Counted from the first letter of the stretch, positions 8,050-17,534 are shown. The stretch: DNA of 64,000 nt from Campylobacter gracilis (GCF_018374135.1 NZ_JAHAFS010000004.1:74857-138856); one strand, 5' to 3'. Notes: generated by a model not told the origin, from the sequence alone. Numbers and translations: made by a program.

Positions 8050-8077
8050 AATGCTCACGCGGAATTCCGCGAGCATT
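8050..8077 (-). terminator. Hairpin overlapping the infB stop codon
   Basis: AATGCTC-A-CGCGG (8050-8062) and CCGCGAGCATT (8067-8077) form a stem of about 11 bp around an AATT loop, with a small bulge. The right arm contains the last bases of the infB stop. The run of T that would follow on the minus strand is weak, so it could end transcription or just protect the mRNA end. Confidence 0.4.
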
Positions 8078-10784
8078 AGTCGATCGTAGCCTGCTCCTCT
8101 TTTTGCTTATAGCTTTCGATAAAATCGCCCACGCGCATATCGTCGTAGCCCTCGATGCCCACGCCGCACTCGAAGCCCTTGGCGACTTCCTTGGCGTCGT
8201 CTTTGAAGCGCTTGAGCGAGCTGACATTACCCTCGAAAACGATGACGCCCTCTCTGATGACGCGGATCTTCGCGCCGCGAGCGATAAGCCCGTCGGTAAC
8301 CATGCAGCCAGCGATCTGCCCGATCTTAGGCACGTTGATAACCTGCCTGATCTCGGCTTGACCCAAGGCCTCCTCGCTGATGATCGGGCTCATAAGACCG
8401 CCCAAAAGCGCCTTGATATCGTCGATTAGATTGTAGATGACGTTGTAGGTCTTAATCTGCGCGCCGCGCTCCTTGGCAAGCTCTTTGATCTCACCCGTAG
8501 GACGGACGTTGAAGCCCAAGATCACGCAGTTTTCGCTGGCGCTTGCTAAGGCGATGTCGTTTTGCGTGATACCGCCGATGCCGCTGTGGATGATATCGAC
8601 CTTGACTTCGTCGTTGCGGAGCTTTTCAAGGCTTGCTTTGATAGCCTCCAGCGAGCCCGCAACATCGGCCTTTACGATCACGGGTAGGCTTTTTAGCGAG
8701 CCTTCGGCGATCTTGGCGCTTAACTCGTCGATAGTGACCTTGGTCGATTTGCTAAGCTCTTTTTGGCGCTGATGCTCGTAAATTTTACTCGCGTACTCGC
8801 GCGCTTCCTTATCGCTTGAAACGCCGATCAACGTCTCGCCGGCGCCCGGAACCTCGCTAAGGCCTATGATGACGCCGCATTCGCCCGGTAAAATTTGCTT
8901 TAGCGCCCTGCCTTTATCGTCGCTAAGTGCGCGCACCTTACCGTACGCGATGCCCGCTACGACGGTGTCTCCGACGTGCAGGGTGCCGTTTTGCACGATG
9001 ACAGTAGCAACGGCACCACGCCCTTTTTGAAGGGAGCTTTCGATGATGGTTGCTTTAGCCTGCTTGCTAGGATCTGCTTTGAGCTCCAAAAGATCGGCTT
9101 GTAAAAGCACGATCTCTAATAAATTTTCGATTCCTTCGCCCGTCTTTGCGGAGATTGGCACAAACTCGTAGCTGCCGCCCCACTCGGTAGGCATGATGTC
9201 AAGCTCTGCAAGCCCCGTTTTTACGAGATCGGGATTGGCGTTAGGCTTGTCCATCTTATTTATCGCGATGATGATCGGCACGTTTGCCGCCTTGGCGTGC
9301 GCTATAGCCTCCTTAGTCTGAGGCTTGACGCCGTCGTCTGCCGCCACTACGATGATTACGATATCGGTAACCTCGGCTCCGCGCGCGCGCATCGAAGTAA
9401 AGGCCTCATGACCCGGAGTGTCGATGAAAGTAATTTTTCTGCCGTTTTTCTCGACCATATACGCGCCTACGTGCTGCGTGATGCCGCCCGCTTCGCCGCT
9501 TGCTACGCGAGAGTTTCGGATATAATCAAGCAGGCTCGTTTTACCGTGATCGACATGCCCCATAATGGTGATAACCGGCGCTCTAGCGATTAAATTTTCT
9601 TCGCCTTCGCTGTCCTCGTAGGCCTTGATGTAATCAAACTCCTGCGCCTCATCGATGATATTTACTTCGATACCGAATTCGCTTGCTAAAATTTCTATCG
9701 CGTCCTCGTCTAAAAAGTCGTTTTTCGTCGTCATCATTCCAAGCGCAAATAACTTGCCGATGATCTCGCTAGGCTGCTTTTTGATCTTATCGGCGAACTC
9801 ATAGACGCGGATCTCTTTTGGGATATTTACAGAGCTTACGATTTCGCTACCCTGCTCGCGAGGGGCTTTTTTATGCTTTTTGCGACCGCCGCGACTTATG
9901 CCGCCCTCACTGCTAAAAATTTGATTCTGCGAGGCGCGATAAATATTAGGTTGGTTTTTACTTTTGGTGCGGTTTTCGGTTTGGATCGGTTTGACGGTGA
10001 AATCGGGCATTACCACGACGTCCTCGTCCTCAATGACGATATCCGCCATCTCGTGATCAGGAATGATGTCAATTTTAAGGGCGTCCTCTTTTTTAGCGGC
10101 GGGAGCTTTTTTCTTTTCGATCTTTTTCTTTTTCAAATTTAGTTCAGCGTTTGAAAAGATCGCCTCTAGGCTCGCACTTATCTTTTCGCGCCTAGGCTCG
10201 GTTCTATCTTGTGCCGCCGGAGCTTGAACTTCCTTTTTCTTTTTGACGATGACTAGACCGCGGCGCTTTTGCAAGCTCTCGCTAGCGATACTATCGCCGC
10301 TGTTTATCTGCACCGGAGCAGGCTTTGAAGCGGTGTTTTGCTTCTCCTCTTTCTCCTGCGCGGCGGAGGAAATTTCTTCTTTTTGATTTTGAGATTTTTC
10401 GGTTTTTACCCCAGGCTCTTGCGTACGCGCTTTTTCATCGCTAGGCTCTTTGGCGCTCTGCGCAGACTCTTTGGATCCGGAAGCTTTTAAGCTTTCCGCC
10501 TTTTTAGGACTCTCTTTTTTAGCGGTTTTTTTAGTTTCGCTCTGTTTTTTAGCGGGCTTATTCTCGTCTTCTTGCGCTTTTTCAGAGCTTTTCTTTGCGG
10601 GCTTTGACTTTTTCCCCGGCAAAATTCCCGTCTGAATATAATCGTAAATAGCGGCAGCTTCTTCCTCGCTTACTTTATTCGACGCGGTTTTTACCCTCTT
10701 AAAGCCCATCTCCTGCGCTTTTTCGATTATCTCTTTGCTTGCGTATCCAAGCTCGTCCGCGATATCTTTAATCAGAACACCCAT
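8076..10784 (-). CDS. infB: Translation initiation factor IF-2
   Basis: This 902-aa GTPase delivers initiator fMet-tRNA to the 30S subunit. The N-terminus (1-55) has the IF2_N fold signature ELGYASKEIIEKAQEMG. A long Lys/Glu/Ala/Ser-rich linker follows (about 58-260). The GTPase core has G1 GHVDHGKT near residue 407, then DTPGHEAF and NKMD, followed by the beta-barrel and C-terminal domains ending near the fMet-tRNA-binding region. The start at 10784 follows AAGGAGAGGG. It overlaps the upstream ylxR-like gene by 17 bp. All motifs are intact. Confidence 0.97.
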   Translation of the reverse strand: MGVLIKDIADELGYASKEIIEKAQEMGFKRVKTASNKVSEEEAAAIYDYIQTGILPGKKSKPAKKSSEKAQEDENKPAKKQSETKKTAKKESPKKAESLKASGSKESAQSAKEPSDEKARTQEPGVKTEKSQNQKEEISSAAQEKEEKQNTASKPAPVQINSGDSIASESLQKRRGLVIVKKKKEVQAPAAQDRTEPRREKISASLEAIFSNAELNLKKKKIEKKKAPAAKKEDALKIDIIPDHEMADIVIEDEDVVVMPDFTVKPIQTENRTKSKNQPNIYRASQNQIFSSEGGISRGGRKKHKKAPREQGSEIVSSVNIPKEIRVYEFADKIKKQPSEIIGKLFALGMMTTKNDFLDEDAIEILASEFGIEVNIIDEAQEFDYIKAYEDSEGEENLIARAPVITIMGHVDHGKTSLLDYIRNSRVASGEAGGITQHVGAYMVEKNGRKITFIDTPGHEAFTSMRARGAEVTDIVIIVVAADDGVKPQTKEAIAHAKAANVPIIIAINKMDKPNANPDLVKTGLAELDIMPTEWGGSYEFVPISAKTGEGIENLLEIVLLQADLLELKADPSKQAKATIIESSLQKGRGAVATVIVQNGTLHVGDTVVAGIAYGKVRALSDDKGRALKQILPGECGVIIGLSEVPGAGETLIGVSSDKEAREYASKIYEHQRQKELSKSTKVTIDELSAKIAEGSLKSLPVIVKADVAGSLEAIKASLEKLRNDEVKVDIIHSGIGGITQNDIALASASENCVILGFNVRPTGEIKELAKERGAQIKTYNVIYNLIDDIKALLGGLMSPIISEEALGQAEIRQVINVPKIGQIAGCMVTDGLIARGAKIRVIREGVIVFEGNVSSLKRFKDDAKEVAKGFECGVGIEGYDDMRVGDFIESYKQKEEQATID

Positions 10785-10995
10785 TTAAAACCCTCTCCTT
10801 GATATGTCCCAAATCTGCACTAGACGCAAATTTAGATAGATATTTTGAAATTTTCTCTTTTTGATTTATGCAACCGTCGCAAATATAAAATTGTCTGTTT
10901 GAGCTTATATTTTTAAAATTTTGCAAAAAGGCGTGGAGCTCGCGCTTGGCGAAGCGCCCCTTGCAAATAACGCACATCCTAATCGGTTCGCTCAT
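10768..10995 (-). CDS. YlxR-like RNA-binding protein (DUF448)
   Basis: A 75-aa protein opening with RMCVICKGRFAKRELHAF, which matches the conserved N-terminal signature of the YlxR family (R-C-C followed by K-EL). A second Cys pair, CDGC, lies around residues 39-42. YlxR proteins lie between nusA and infB in many bacteria and are thought to bind RNA or regulate transcription; here only the infB side is kept, because nusA is at 61029. It overlaps infB by 17 bp and starts 21 bp after thrB, so it belongs to the thrB-infB operon. Confidence 0.8.
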   Translation of the reverse strand: MSEPIRMCVICKGRFAKRELHAFLQNFKNISSNRQFYICDGCINQKEKISKYLSKFASSADLGHIKERVLNGCSD

Positions 10996-11016
10996 GCGAT
11001 TATATCTTTATTTTTC

Positions 11017-11898
11017 TTAGTCAATATTAAAGCCGCCGTTGTCGATCTCTAAAATTTCGACGCGGAAGTTTTTAAAATTTTCGCTAAGGCAGGCTTTAAG
11101 CTTTGCGGCGTCGGATCTGTAGGCTAAATTTAAAAAGCTTGAGCCGCTGCCGGAGAGCGAGCTCATAAGCGCGCCGTTATCATAGGCGATCTCTCGCACC
11201 TTAAAAAGCTGCGGAAGCACGCCCATGCGCATCTGCTCGTGCATCTTATCGATACAGGCGTAGCGCAAGCTGTCGTAGTCGCGTCGCATAAAGCAAGCAC
11301 TCAGAAACGCCGCGTGCGAGAGGTTGCTAACGCAATCTTTGATCGAAAAGCTCTTAGGCAGCTTGCCGCGAGATTCGTTCGTAGGCATCGGCGTATCGGG
11401 GATAACGACGACAGCTTGCAGATCTTGCGAAATTTCGCATTTTTGCGTGCGAACCGTCTTGCCGTCCACGACGCTACTGACAAAGCCGCCGAGCGTTGCT
11501 GGCGCGATATTATCCGGGTGGTTTTCATATTCCAGCGCCATGTTTAAAATTTTAGCGCGATCGATCTCAAAACCGCAAATTTTATAAGCGCTTGCGATGG
11601 CGCCTACGATCACGGCCGAGCTGCTGCCCAGCCCGCGCGAAAACGGGATGTTATTGTGAAAAGCAAATTTAAAATTTATCTCTTGCCCGCCGCCTAGTTT
11701 TCTGTAAATTTCATTGAAAATATTCAAAAAAGCGTTGCCCTTCTTAAGCCACGCTCTGTCGCTACCCTCGCCGCTAAGCGATACGCAAAAAAACTTCTGC
11801 TCGATAATCTCTACTTCGTTAAATAGCCCTAGGCTAAGGCCGAGCGCGTCGAAACCGGGGCCTAAATTTGCGCTCGTCGCAGGAATTCTTATAATCAA
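11017..11898 (-). CDS. thrB: Homoserine kinase
   Basis: It phosphorylates L-homoserine with ATP on the threonine pathway. This 293-aa GHMP-family kinase has an N-terminal PATSANLGPGFDALGLSLGL block and the ATP-binding GHMP loop PFSRGLGSSSAVIVG around residues 87-101. A C-terminal LSGSGSSF motif is near residue 250. The start is a TTG at 11898, supported by GGAGAG a few bases upstream and by the family N-terminus beginning at this residue. It starts 8 bp after the tsaB stop. The placement tsaB-thrB-ylxR-infB is the epsilonproteobacterial order. Confidence 0.94.
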   Translation of the reverse strand: MIIRIPATSANLGPGFDALGLSLGLFNEVEIIEQKFFCVSLSGEGSDRAWLKKGNAFLNIFNEIYRKLGGGQEINFKFAFHNNIPFSRGLGSSSAVIVGAIASAYKICGFEIDRAKILNMALEYENHPDNIAPATLGGFVSSVVDGKTVRTQKCEISQDLQAVVVIPDTPMPTNESRGKLPKSFSIKDCVSNLSHAAFLSACFMRRDYDSLRYACIDKMHEQMRMGVLPQLFKVREIAYDNGALMSSLSGSGSSFLNLAYRSDAAKLKACLSENFKNFRVEILEIDNGGFNID

Positions 11899-11906
11899 GC
11901 TCTCTC

Positions 11907-12401
11907 CTAAACCGCTTCTATGATGTAATTTGGAAGTATATCATCGCTTTTATTTAAAACCGATAAATCCTGCGGCAAAGATAGCACGGCGGGGGCGCAT
12001 TTTTTCATTTTGATTTCTCCGTTCTCATAAACGTAGCTGAAGTTTTTATTTGCTCTGATCGGTCCGAAGCCGCTTAGCTCAAAGCCGCTGATTGCGTATA
12101 GCGGCACATCAAGAGCGATGCTAAGCGTGCGCAATATCACGTAGCTTACCTTCATACCCATGAAGCTGCCGGGAGTATTTGCGTAGATGAGCTCTTTGAT
12201 TTTATAAGTTTTTAGAATTTCTCTAAATTTGCAGATCAGAAATTTATCGGCTTTTTCGCCTTCAACGCTTGCAAATTCCGCTATCTTGGCGCCGTTTTCA
12301 TACACACCGAGCAGGCACGGAGCGCTAAGAGCAGCGATTAGAATTTCAACCTCTTTAATTTTTGCAGCCTTAAGCAAAGACTTTTTGATATTCGCGCACA
12401 A
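11907..12401 (-). CDS. tsaB: tRNA threonylcarbamoyladenosine biosynthesis protein TsaB
   Basis: TsaB is the scaffold partner of TsaD in making the t6A modification at position 37 of ANN-decoding tRNAs. The product is a short (at most 164-aa) ASKHA-fold protein: the first strand IEILIAALSAPCLLGVYENG-like region, then YANTPGSFMGMKVSYVILRTLSIALDVPLYAISGFE, which matches the G-PGSFTGLRIG signature. The start is uncertain. The TTG at 12401 has no proper ribosome binding site and overlaps lpxC by 32 bp; a TTG at 12377 would leave only 8 bp overlap and fits the family N-terminus better. Length is short compared with E. coli (231 aa), as is usual in Campylobacter. Confidence 0.82.
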   Translation of the reverse strand: MCANIKKSLLKAAKIKEVEILIAALSAPCLLGVYENGAKIAEFASVEGEKADKFLICKFREILKTYKIKELIYANTPGSFMGMKVSYVILRTLSIALDVPLYAISGFELSGFGPIRANKNFSYVYENGEIKMKKCAPAVLSLPQDLSVLNKSDDILPNYIIEAV

Positions 12402-13254
12402 CCTCGGCGGTAAGATCTACTAGCTCAAAATTTTTCGCATCGGCCAAAACCGCCAAAGTGAGCTTATGATTTAGATCGTGGCTTCCCGCAAATGCCGTAT
12501 AATCACCCAAAATCGGAGCGCCAACGAGCGCAAGATCGCCGATTGCATCTAAAATTTTATGGCGGACAAACTCATTTTCAAAGCGCAATCCCTCCGGATT
12601 TAAAATTTTATTCTCATCGATTACGACGGCGTTTTCTAAACTACCGCCTAGAGCTAGACCCATGGAACGTAGCGCCTGTACGTCTTTCAAAAAACCAAAA
12701 GTTCTGGCGCGCGAAATTTCTTTAAGATAGGCTTTTTTGCTAAATTCAAAAACATGGTGCTGAGTACCGATGAGCGGATGGCTAAATTTAATTGTATAAT
12801 CAAATTTCGGGCTCTTGCTAGGACTTAGCCGTACGAGCTTATCTCCCTCGCGAATCTCCACGGCTCGCTTGATGATGAGGGCTTTTTTATTCGCGTCGAG
12901 CTCTCTTACTCCCGCTTCGTCCAAAAGCATACAAAAGCTCGCGGAGCTTCCGTCCATTACAGGAATTTCGTTGGCATCGACGATGATACGGATATTATCG
13001 ATACCGTAGGCATTAATGGCGCTCATTAGATGCTCTATCGTTGATATATAGCCCTTCTCATTTCCTACGACGGTTGCCATCTGCGTATTTATGACGTTTT
13101 CCGGCTCGGCTTTAAAACTAATGCCAAGATCACTTCTATAAAATACGATTCCACTGCCCGCCTCTAAAGGCTCTAACGTAAGTCTGATAGGCTCACCTTT
13201 GTGCAGCCCGATGCCGACGTTATGGACTTTCTTAGCTATCGTTGTCTGTCTCAT
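12370..13254 (-). CDS. lpxC: UDP-3-O-acyl-N-acetylglucosamine deacetylase
   Basis: LpxC is the zinc deacetylase that commits UDP-acyl-GlcNAc to lipid A synthesis. It has 294 aa. The opening QTTIAKKVHNVGIGLHKGEP is typical, EHLMSAINAYGIDN carries the first zinc His, and HKILDAIGDLALVGAPILGDY plus GSHDLNHKL carry the other zinc and catalytic residues. The start is ATG at 13254: GAGGATAG precedes it, and an ATTATA (TATAAT on the minus strand) at 13283-13288 excludes the 10-residue-longer reading. This promoter separates it from the M23 peptidase gene upstream. Confidence 0.95.
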   Translation of the reverse strand: MRQTTIAKKVHNVGIGLHKGEPIRLTLEPLEAGSGIVFYRSDLGISFKAEPENVINTQMATVVGNEKGYISTIEHLMSAINAYGIDNIRIIVDANEIPVMDGSSASFCMLLDEAGVRELDANKKALIIKRAVEIREGDKLVRLSPSKSPKFDYTIKFSHPLIGTQHHVFEFSKKAYLKEISRARTFGFLKDVQALRSMGLALGGSLENAVVIDENKILNPEGLRFENEFVRHKILDAIGDLALVGAPILGDYTAFAGSHDLNHKLTLAVLADAKNFELVDLTAEVVREYQKVFA

Positions 13255-13282
13255 TTCTATCCTCGTTTTCATTAACCCGCGC

Positions 13283-13288
13283 ATTATA
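13283..13288 (-). promoter_or_regulatory. -10 box of lpxC
   Basis: TATAAT on the minus strand (ATTATA on plus), 29 bp upstream of the ATG at 13254. It lies in the 50-bp gap between the M23 peptidase stop and lpxC. Confidence 0.6.
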
Positions 13289-13304
13289 GCGAAAATTTTA
13301 AAAT

Positions 13305-14684
13305 TTACTTACCTTTTTCTATTACTTTTTTGGACGATTCTAAGACGTCGGTAATGTTATCTTTCATCCACTTAGGATCCATCCACTCCTCGGGTCTTAC
13401 GTCCACGCCCTGAACTACGATGCCAAAATGCAGATGATCTCCGAAAGCAAAGCCGCTTGAGCCCGTCTGTGCTAGAATGTCGCCCGGCTTTACATCGCTG
13501 CCCACACTTAACTGCGTCGCCGAGCAGTGTCCGTAGATGCCGTATAATCCAAAGCCATAGTAAATTCCTAAATTTAATCCGAAAATTCCATTTTCCTGCG
13601 CAAAAACTACCTTGCCATAGTTGCTCTCTTTGATATCGGCGTTTGCAACGCTTGCTAGATCGAGCCCCATATGCCATGACTCGCTTACTTGTTCGTCGTT
13701 CATAAAAAATATACGATGATCGGCAAAGCTTGCTACCGCTGCGCCTTTAGCAAGCGGATAAAAAGGCTTTAGCTCAAATCCATTTATTTTATCCTCGTGC
13801 ACCGCGCTAGTGGCAGCGTGCAGGTCATCCCCGTTTTTCTTACGCAAAGTTTCATTTACGAATTTAAATTTTTCCAGATCACTCATCGAGTTAAAATTCT
13901 GCGCATATTGGCTAGCCAGATCACTTACCTTACCGTTAATAAAACCCGAATTCAGCTTGATAGTAGAGACTTTATATTTTTTGTCCTGATAAAAATACTT
14001 GATCTGCGAAATGCTTTCGTTGCCTGCACGATCAGTGGCGACCGCTTCTGCGCGAAATTCCTCTAAATTTGCAGGCCACGCTACGAGAGACGCATAATAG
14101 CCATCTTTTACGAAAGGAATCGCTTTAAAAATTTTGCCATAGTTGGTTTCGACATAGACTTCGTTTAGGCGCTCGTCTTTTGCCGAAAATACGACTACGG
14201 CGCTACCACCTTTGGTGATTTTATAGGATTGATTGATGATATTTATGACGGGCTTTTTGTCGTCTATTATTATATTTGTCGTTTTTACGCTCTTATTTCC
14301 TTGCGCAAAATTCCACGAGCTAATATCGCTCGCAAAAACCTCGAGCTTGTAGTTTTTATCTTTATTAAGCATCAAATTTTTAGGAAATTGCACGGCAAGC
14401 TCTAGCGTCGTTTGCGGAACGTTCAGCTCCTCATTTAGTAGCGGTATCGTGCTGGCTCCGTCGTTTAAATTAACGCGAACGAGCTTAATGCCGGTATCAT
14501 CTGAAATTTTAATCTTCAAAGGCGAGGTTAAATTCCAATAAATTTCATTTTCCAGCGCAATTTGCGGAGGATTTTTTTCAAATTTCGGCGAGGTAAAAAT
14601 TCTAAAAATTCCATAAACCAAAGCGCATATTATAATAAGAAATATTAAAATTTTAAGCTTCGTTCCATTGCCATTTCTACGCAT
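13305..14684 (-). CDS. M23 family zinc metallopeptidase, membrane-anchored
   Basis: A 459-aa putative peptidoglycan endopeptidase acting in the periplasm. One N-terminal TM anchor (residues about 10-28) is followed by a long beta-rich periplasmic region. The C-terminal LytM/M23 domain has the complete zinc and catalytic set: HMGLDLAS (H-x3-D), YGHCSA and GDHLHFGI (H-x-H). Such enzymes cut stem-peptide crosslinks and help set helical cell shape in epsilonproteobacteria. In C. jejuni the homolog also lies directly before lpxC. AAAGGCTC precedes the ATG. The exact bond cleaved cannot be told from sequence. Confidence 0.88.
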   Translation of the reverse strand: MRRNGNGTKLKILIFLIIICALVYGIFRIFTSPKFEKNPPQIALENEIYWNLTSPLKIKISDDTGIKLVRVNLNDGASTIPLLNEELNVPQTTLELAVQFPKNLMLNKDKNYKLEVFASDISSWNFAQGNKSVKTTNIIIDDKKPVINIINQSYKITKGGSAVVVFSAKDERLNEVYVETNYGKIFKAIPFVKDGYYASLVAWPANLEEFRAEAVATDRAGNESISQIKYFYQDKKYKVSTIKLNSGFINGKVSDLASQYAQNFNSMSDLEKFKFVNETLRKKNGDDLHAATSAVHEDKINGFELKPFYPLAKGAAVASFADHRIFFMNDEQVSESWHMGLDLASVANADIKESNYGKVVFAQENGIFGLNLGIYYGFGLYGIYGHCSATQLSVGSDVKPGDILAQTGSSGFAFGDHLHFGIVVQGVDVRPEEWMDPKWMKDNITDVLESSKKVIEKGK

Positions 14685-15193
14685 AAAAGAGCCTTTGATA
14701 TGATTTTAAAGCGCGATTTTACAAGCTTAACTTAAATTATCGGTAAAGCGAGGCAAAATTTAACGCAAATCTTTAGCTATTTAAGAGGCGAATTTCAGAT
14801 TTTAAATTCTAGCAATTTTATAATCTCAAAATTTATGAGCTTTAAAATTTGGTGGCGCGCTAAATACTAAGCAGTGAAATTCTGCGCGCGACAAAGCGAC
14901 GTTTAATCGTTTATATCGTGATCTTTAAAATTTCAATATTAGAATTTCTTTAAATTATGCTAATGGCTTGTATTGATTTTTTAGAACTCTTAACCTAAAA
15001 TTTTGCTAGACGAATGAAAATTTAAACTATTTTGATAAATAAAATTCTAAAAAATTCAAAACAAGCTATGCGTTTAAATTTCATCCTAAGCCGAGCGGAA
15101 ATTCCAATTAAAATTTAGCTCAAACCAACCGCCTATAATAGCTGCAAATAAGCGCTACACAAAAAGCTAAAATCGCGAGCGTTATTAAATTTT
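14685..15193. other. Non-coding spacer between the M23 peptidase gene and bamA
   Basis: About 510 bp of AT-rich spacer with many AAATTT/TTTAAA words. No open frame with a ribosome binding site, no tRNA or rRNA. In C. jejuni tyrA occupies the position upstream of the M23 gene; here this side of the gene is empty. Confidence 0.5.
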
Positions 15194-15225
15194 AAGGCGT
15201 GCGGTAGAAATTCTACGCACGCCTT
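15194..15225 (-). terminator. Terminator-like hairpin downstream of bamA
   Basis: AAGGCGTGCG-G-TAGAA (15194-15209) pairs with TTCTA-CGCACGCCTT (15211-15225), a stem of up to 15 bp with one bulged G. It lies 21 bp after the bamA stop. On the minus strand it is followed by AAAATTTAATAA, a weak T-tract, so termination efficiency is uncertain. Confidence 0.55.
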
Positions 15226-15246
15226 AACGTTCGCAAGTCGTCGCGT

Positions 15247-17502
15247 TTAATTAAATCTAGCGCCGATACTAAATTCGAAGCTATTTGTGTCGTCGTGCGG
15301 CTTTTTATTAAGCGGCTTAACGAAATATAGCTGCAAAGGCCCCATCGGCGTCATCCACTCGATACCAGCACCCGTGCTGTAGCGCTCCTCCTCGTTCCAG
15401 TCATGATCGCCGATCATTCCGTAGTCAAAAAACGTTACAAAGCGCATTTTAAGCCTATCGACCACCGGAAAGCTTAGCTCAAAAGAGTTATTGAAGCTCT
15501 GCATACCGCCCGTCTCAATATAGCGGCAATTATTTGAATTTAAGCAGATCTCTTTTTTCGGGATACTGCGACCTTCGTAGCCTCTAATGCTTTTCATTCC
15601 GCCTAGGAATAGCTTTTCGTTGATCGGGATCTTTTTATTACCTTCCCACATATAGCCCGTTGCAGCTTTGTATCTAAAGATAATGTCGTGATCGATATAA
15701 TCTCGCAAGCCAAAGTAGTAGTTAAATGATCCTCGCGCCTTGGTGTAGTCCATATCGCCGCCAAGACCCGCGTATTCTAAGCTAGCACTTGCGATCATAC
15801 CGCTTCTTGGCAAGTAATAATCATCGGTGCTGTTATATGTAATAGACGGGATAATCGAGCTTTTTAAATTCTTGCCATCTAGATAGCCTGCTTTGGCGTA
15901 ATATTCATTTAAGCCCTTGATTTCGCTTTTTTCGAGATAATATGTAAGGCTTACATCGGTATTGCGCCCGATCTTGCGACCGCCCGTGATTGAAAATCCG
16001 TAAGATTTCTCATCGTAATCGTCCCAGTCATAGTCATTGGCAAAGATAGATCCGCCCAAGCTATACTCAGAATCAAATACTCTAGGATTGGTTAAGCTCA
16101 AACGTCCGCTTAACTGATCGTCGCTCTTTTCGACCGAGAATGCGCCGTGAAGGCCGGTGCCAAATACGTTACGATCGCTGATACCGCCGCTAAGTAAAAT
16201 TCCATCCTCGCTGCCATATCCAATACCACCCGTGATAGAGCCCGTAGGAGCTTCTTTGACTGCGACTTCAAGATCGATCTGATCGTTAGAAACGCGGTTT
16301 TCTTTAATCTCCACCTCATCGAAATATCCCGTGCGTTTTAAAGAATTTAACGAATCGTTGTAGTCGGTTTTGCTATATAAATTTCCTTCGGTCAGATACA
16401 TCTCGCGGCGGATGACCTTATCCTCGGTCTTATCGTTGCCTGAGATCGTTACGTTTCTAATATAGACTTTATCCTCTGGGATAACCTGATACGTGATAGC
16501 GACTGTGCGAGCTTCTTTGTCCTGCTTAGTCTTAGGCACGATGCGCACATAGGCGTATCCCTGATCGGCGACTAAAGTTTCTAGCGTATTCATATCGCGA
16601 CGCAAACGCTCGGAATTCATCGTATCGCCCTTTTGAAGCTTAAAATCGTCCAAAACCTTTTCTTTATCAAGCTTGATTATATCTGCAGGATACTCGATAT
16701 CTACGGAGCTTACGGTGTATTGCTCGCCCTCACTGATGTAGTAGGTAAGATCGGCAGTGTAATTATCCATATCGGCATTAAGTAGTGGCGCCGAAACCTG
16801 CGCGTCTAAGTAGCCTTTTTTATAATATTCTTCTTGAATTCTATTTGCATCGTTAGGAAGCTCTGCGGTTTTTACCTTGCCATCGTTAAAGCCCCACATC
16901 CAGCCCAACATCTCGCGTTCTTTATTGGCAACAGATGGCTCTATATCATCATAGTCGAGCTTGTCCGCACCTACTAAATTTACCTTATCGATGATGATAT
17001 TTTCGCCGCGATTTACCTCGATCGTTAGTAATATGACCGATTTATCGTCGTTTATCGGCTTTGGATAAAATTCCACCACAGTGTCGAAAAAGCCCTTGAC
17101 TTCGTAGTATTGCTTGATGCGGGTCTCCGCTTTTTTAGCAGCCACCTCATCGTAAACCTGACCCGGACGCAAACCGATGAGCTCATTTATCTTATCGCGG
17201 TCGTTGGTAACTACGTTTTTGATCTCGACCTTAGCGATAGTTGGTTTTTCGGTTACGTTGATAGTGACCGCGCCGCCTTGTTCGCTGATATAAACGTCGC
17301 TGAAATAGCCCTGCTCAAATAGCTTTGAGATCGCAGCATTGGTGTTTTCGCCGTTAAGCTCATCGCCTACCTTAAGTCCTGAAATTTGCTGTGCGACCTG
17401 TGGAGAAAGATGCCTAAGACCTTCGAATTTAATGGATTTGATCTGTGCGGCGCACGCCACGGAAATCCCGCCTACTAAGAGTAAAAAAACGCTTTTTTTC
17501 AT
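15247..17502 (-). CDS. bamA: Outer membrane protein assembly factor BamA
   Basis: BamA is the Omp85-family core of the machine that inserts beta-barrel proteins in the outer membrane. It has 751 aa. A signal peptide (MKKSVFLLLVGGISVACA) is followed by IKSIKFEGLRHLS, the start of POTRA 1. Five POTRA repeats run to about residue 420 and the C-terminal 16-strand barrel ends in SFEFSIGARFN with a terminal aromatic-x-Asn. The conserved loop-6 R-G-Y is in SIRGYEGRS near residue 635. The start follows AGGTAAAA. It is divergent from tyrA with an 81-bp shared spacer. Confidence 0.96.
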   Translation of the reverse strand: MKKSVFLLLVGGISVACAAQIKSIKFEGLRHLSPQVAQQISGLKVGDELNGENTNAAISKLFEQGYFSDVYISEQGGAVTINVTEKPTIAKVEIKNVVTNDRDKINELIGLRPGQVYDEVAAKKAETRIKQYYEVKGFFDTVVEFYPKPINDDKSVILLTIEVNRGENIIIDKVNLVGADKLDYDDIEPSVANKEREMLGWMWGFNDGKVKTAELPNDANRIQEEYYKKGYLDAQVSAPLLNADMDNYTADLTYYISEGEQYTVSSVDIEYPADIIKLDKEKVLDDFKLQKGDTMNSERLRRDMNTLETLVADQGYAYVRIVPKTKQDKEARTVAITYQVIPEDKVYIRNVTISGNDKTEDKVIRREMYLTEGNLYSKTDYNDSLNSLKRTGYFDEVEIKENRVSNDQIDLEVAVKEAPTGSITGGIGYGSEDGILLSGGISDRNVFGTGLHGAFSVEKSDDQLSGRLSLTNPRVFDSEYSLGGSIFANDYDWDDYDEKSYGFSITGGRKIGRNTDVSLTYYLEKSEIKGLNEYYAKAGYLDGKNLKSSIIPSITYNSTDDYYLPRSGMIASASLEYAGLGGDMDYTKARGSFNYYFGLRDYIDHDIIFRYKAATGYMWEGNKKIPINEKLFLGGMKSIRGYEGRSIPKKEICLNSNNCRYIETGGMQSFNNSFELSFPVVDRLKMRFVTFFDYGMIGDHDWNEEERYSTGAGIEWMTPMGPLQLYFVKPLNKKPHDDTNSFEFSIGARFN

Positions 17503-17534
17503 AAAATTTTACCTAAAAACGAAAATAATTTGCG

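Noticed and set aside
9297..9593. Plus-strand open frames within infB
   Set aside because: Antisense shadows of a strongly conserved gene; no independent signals.
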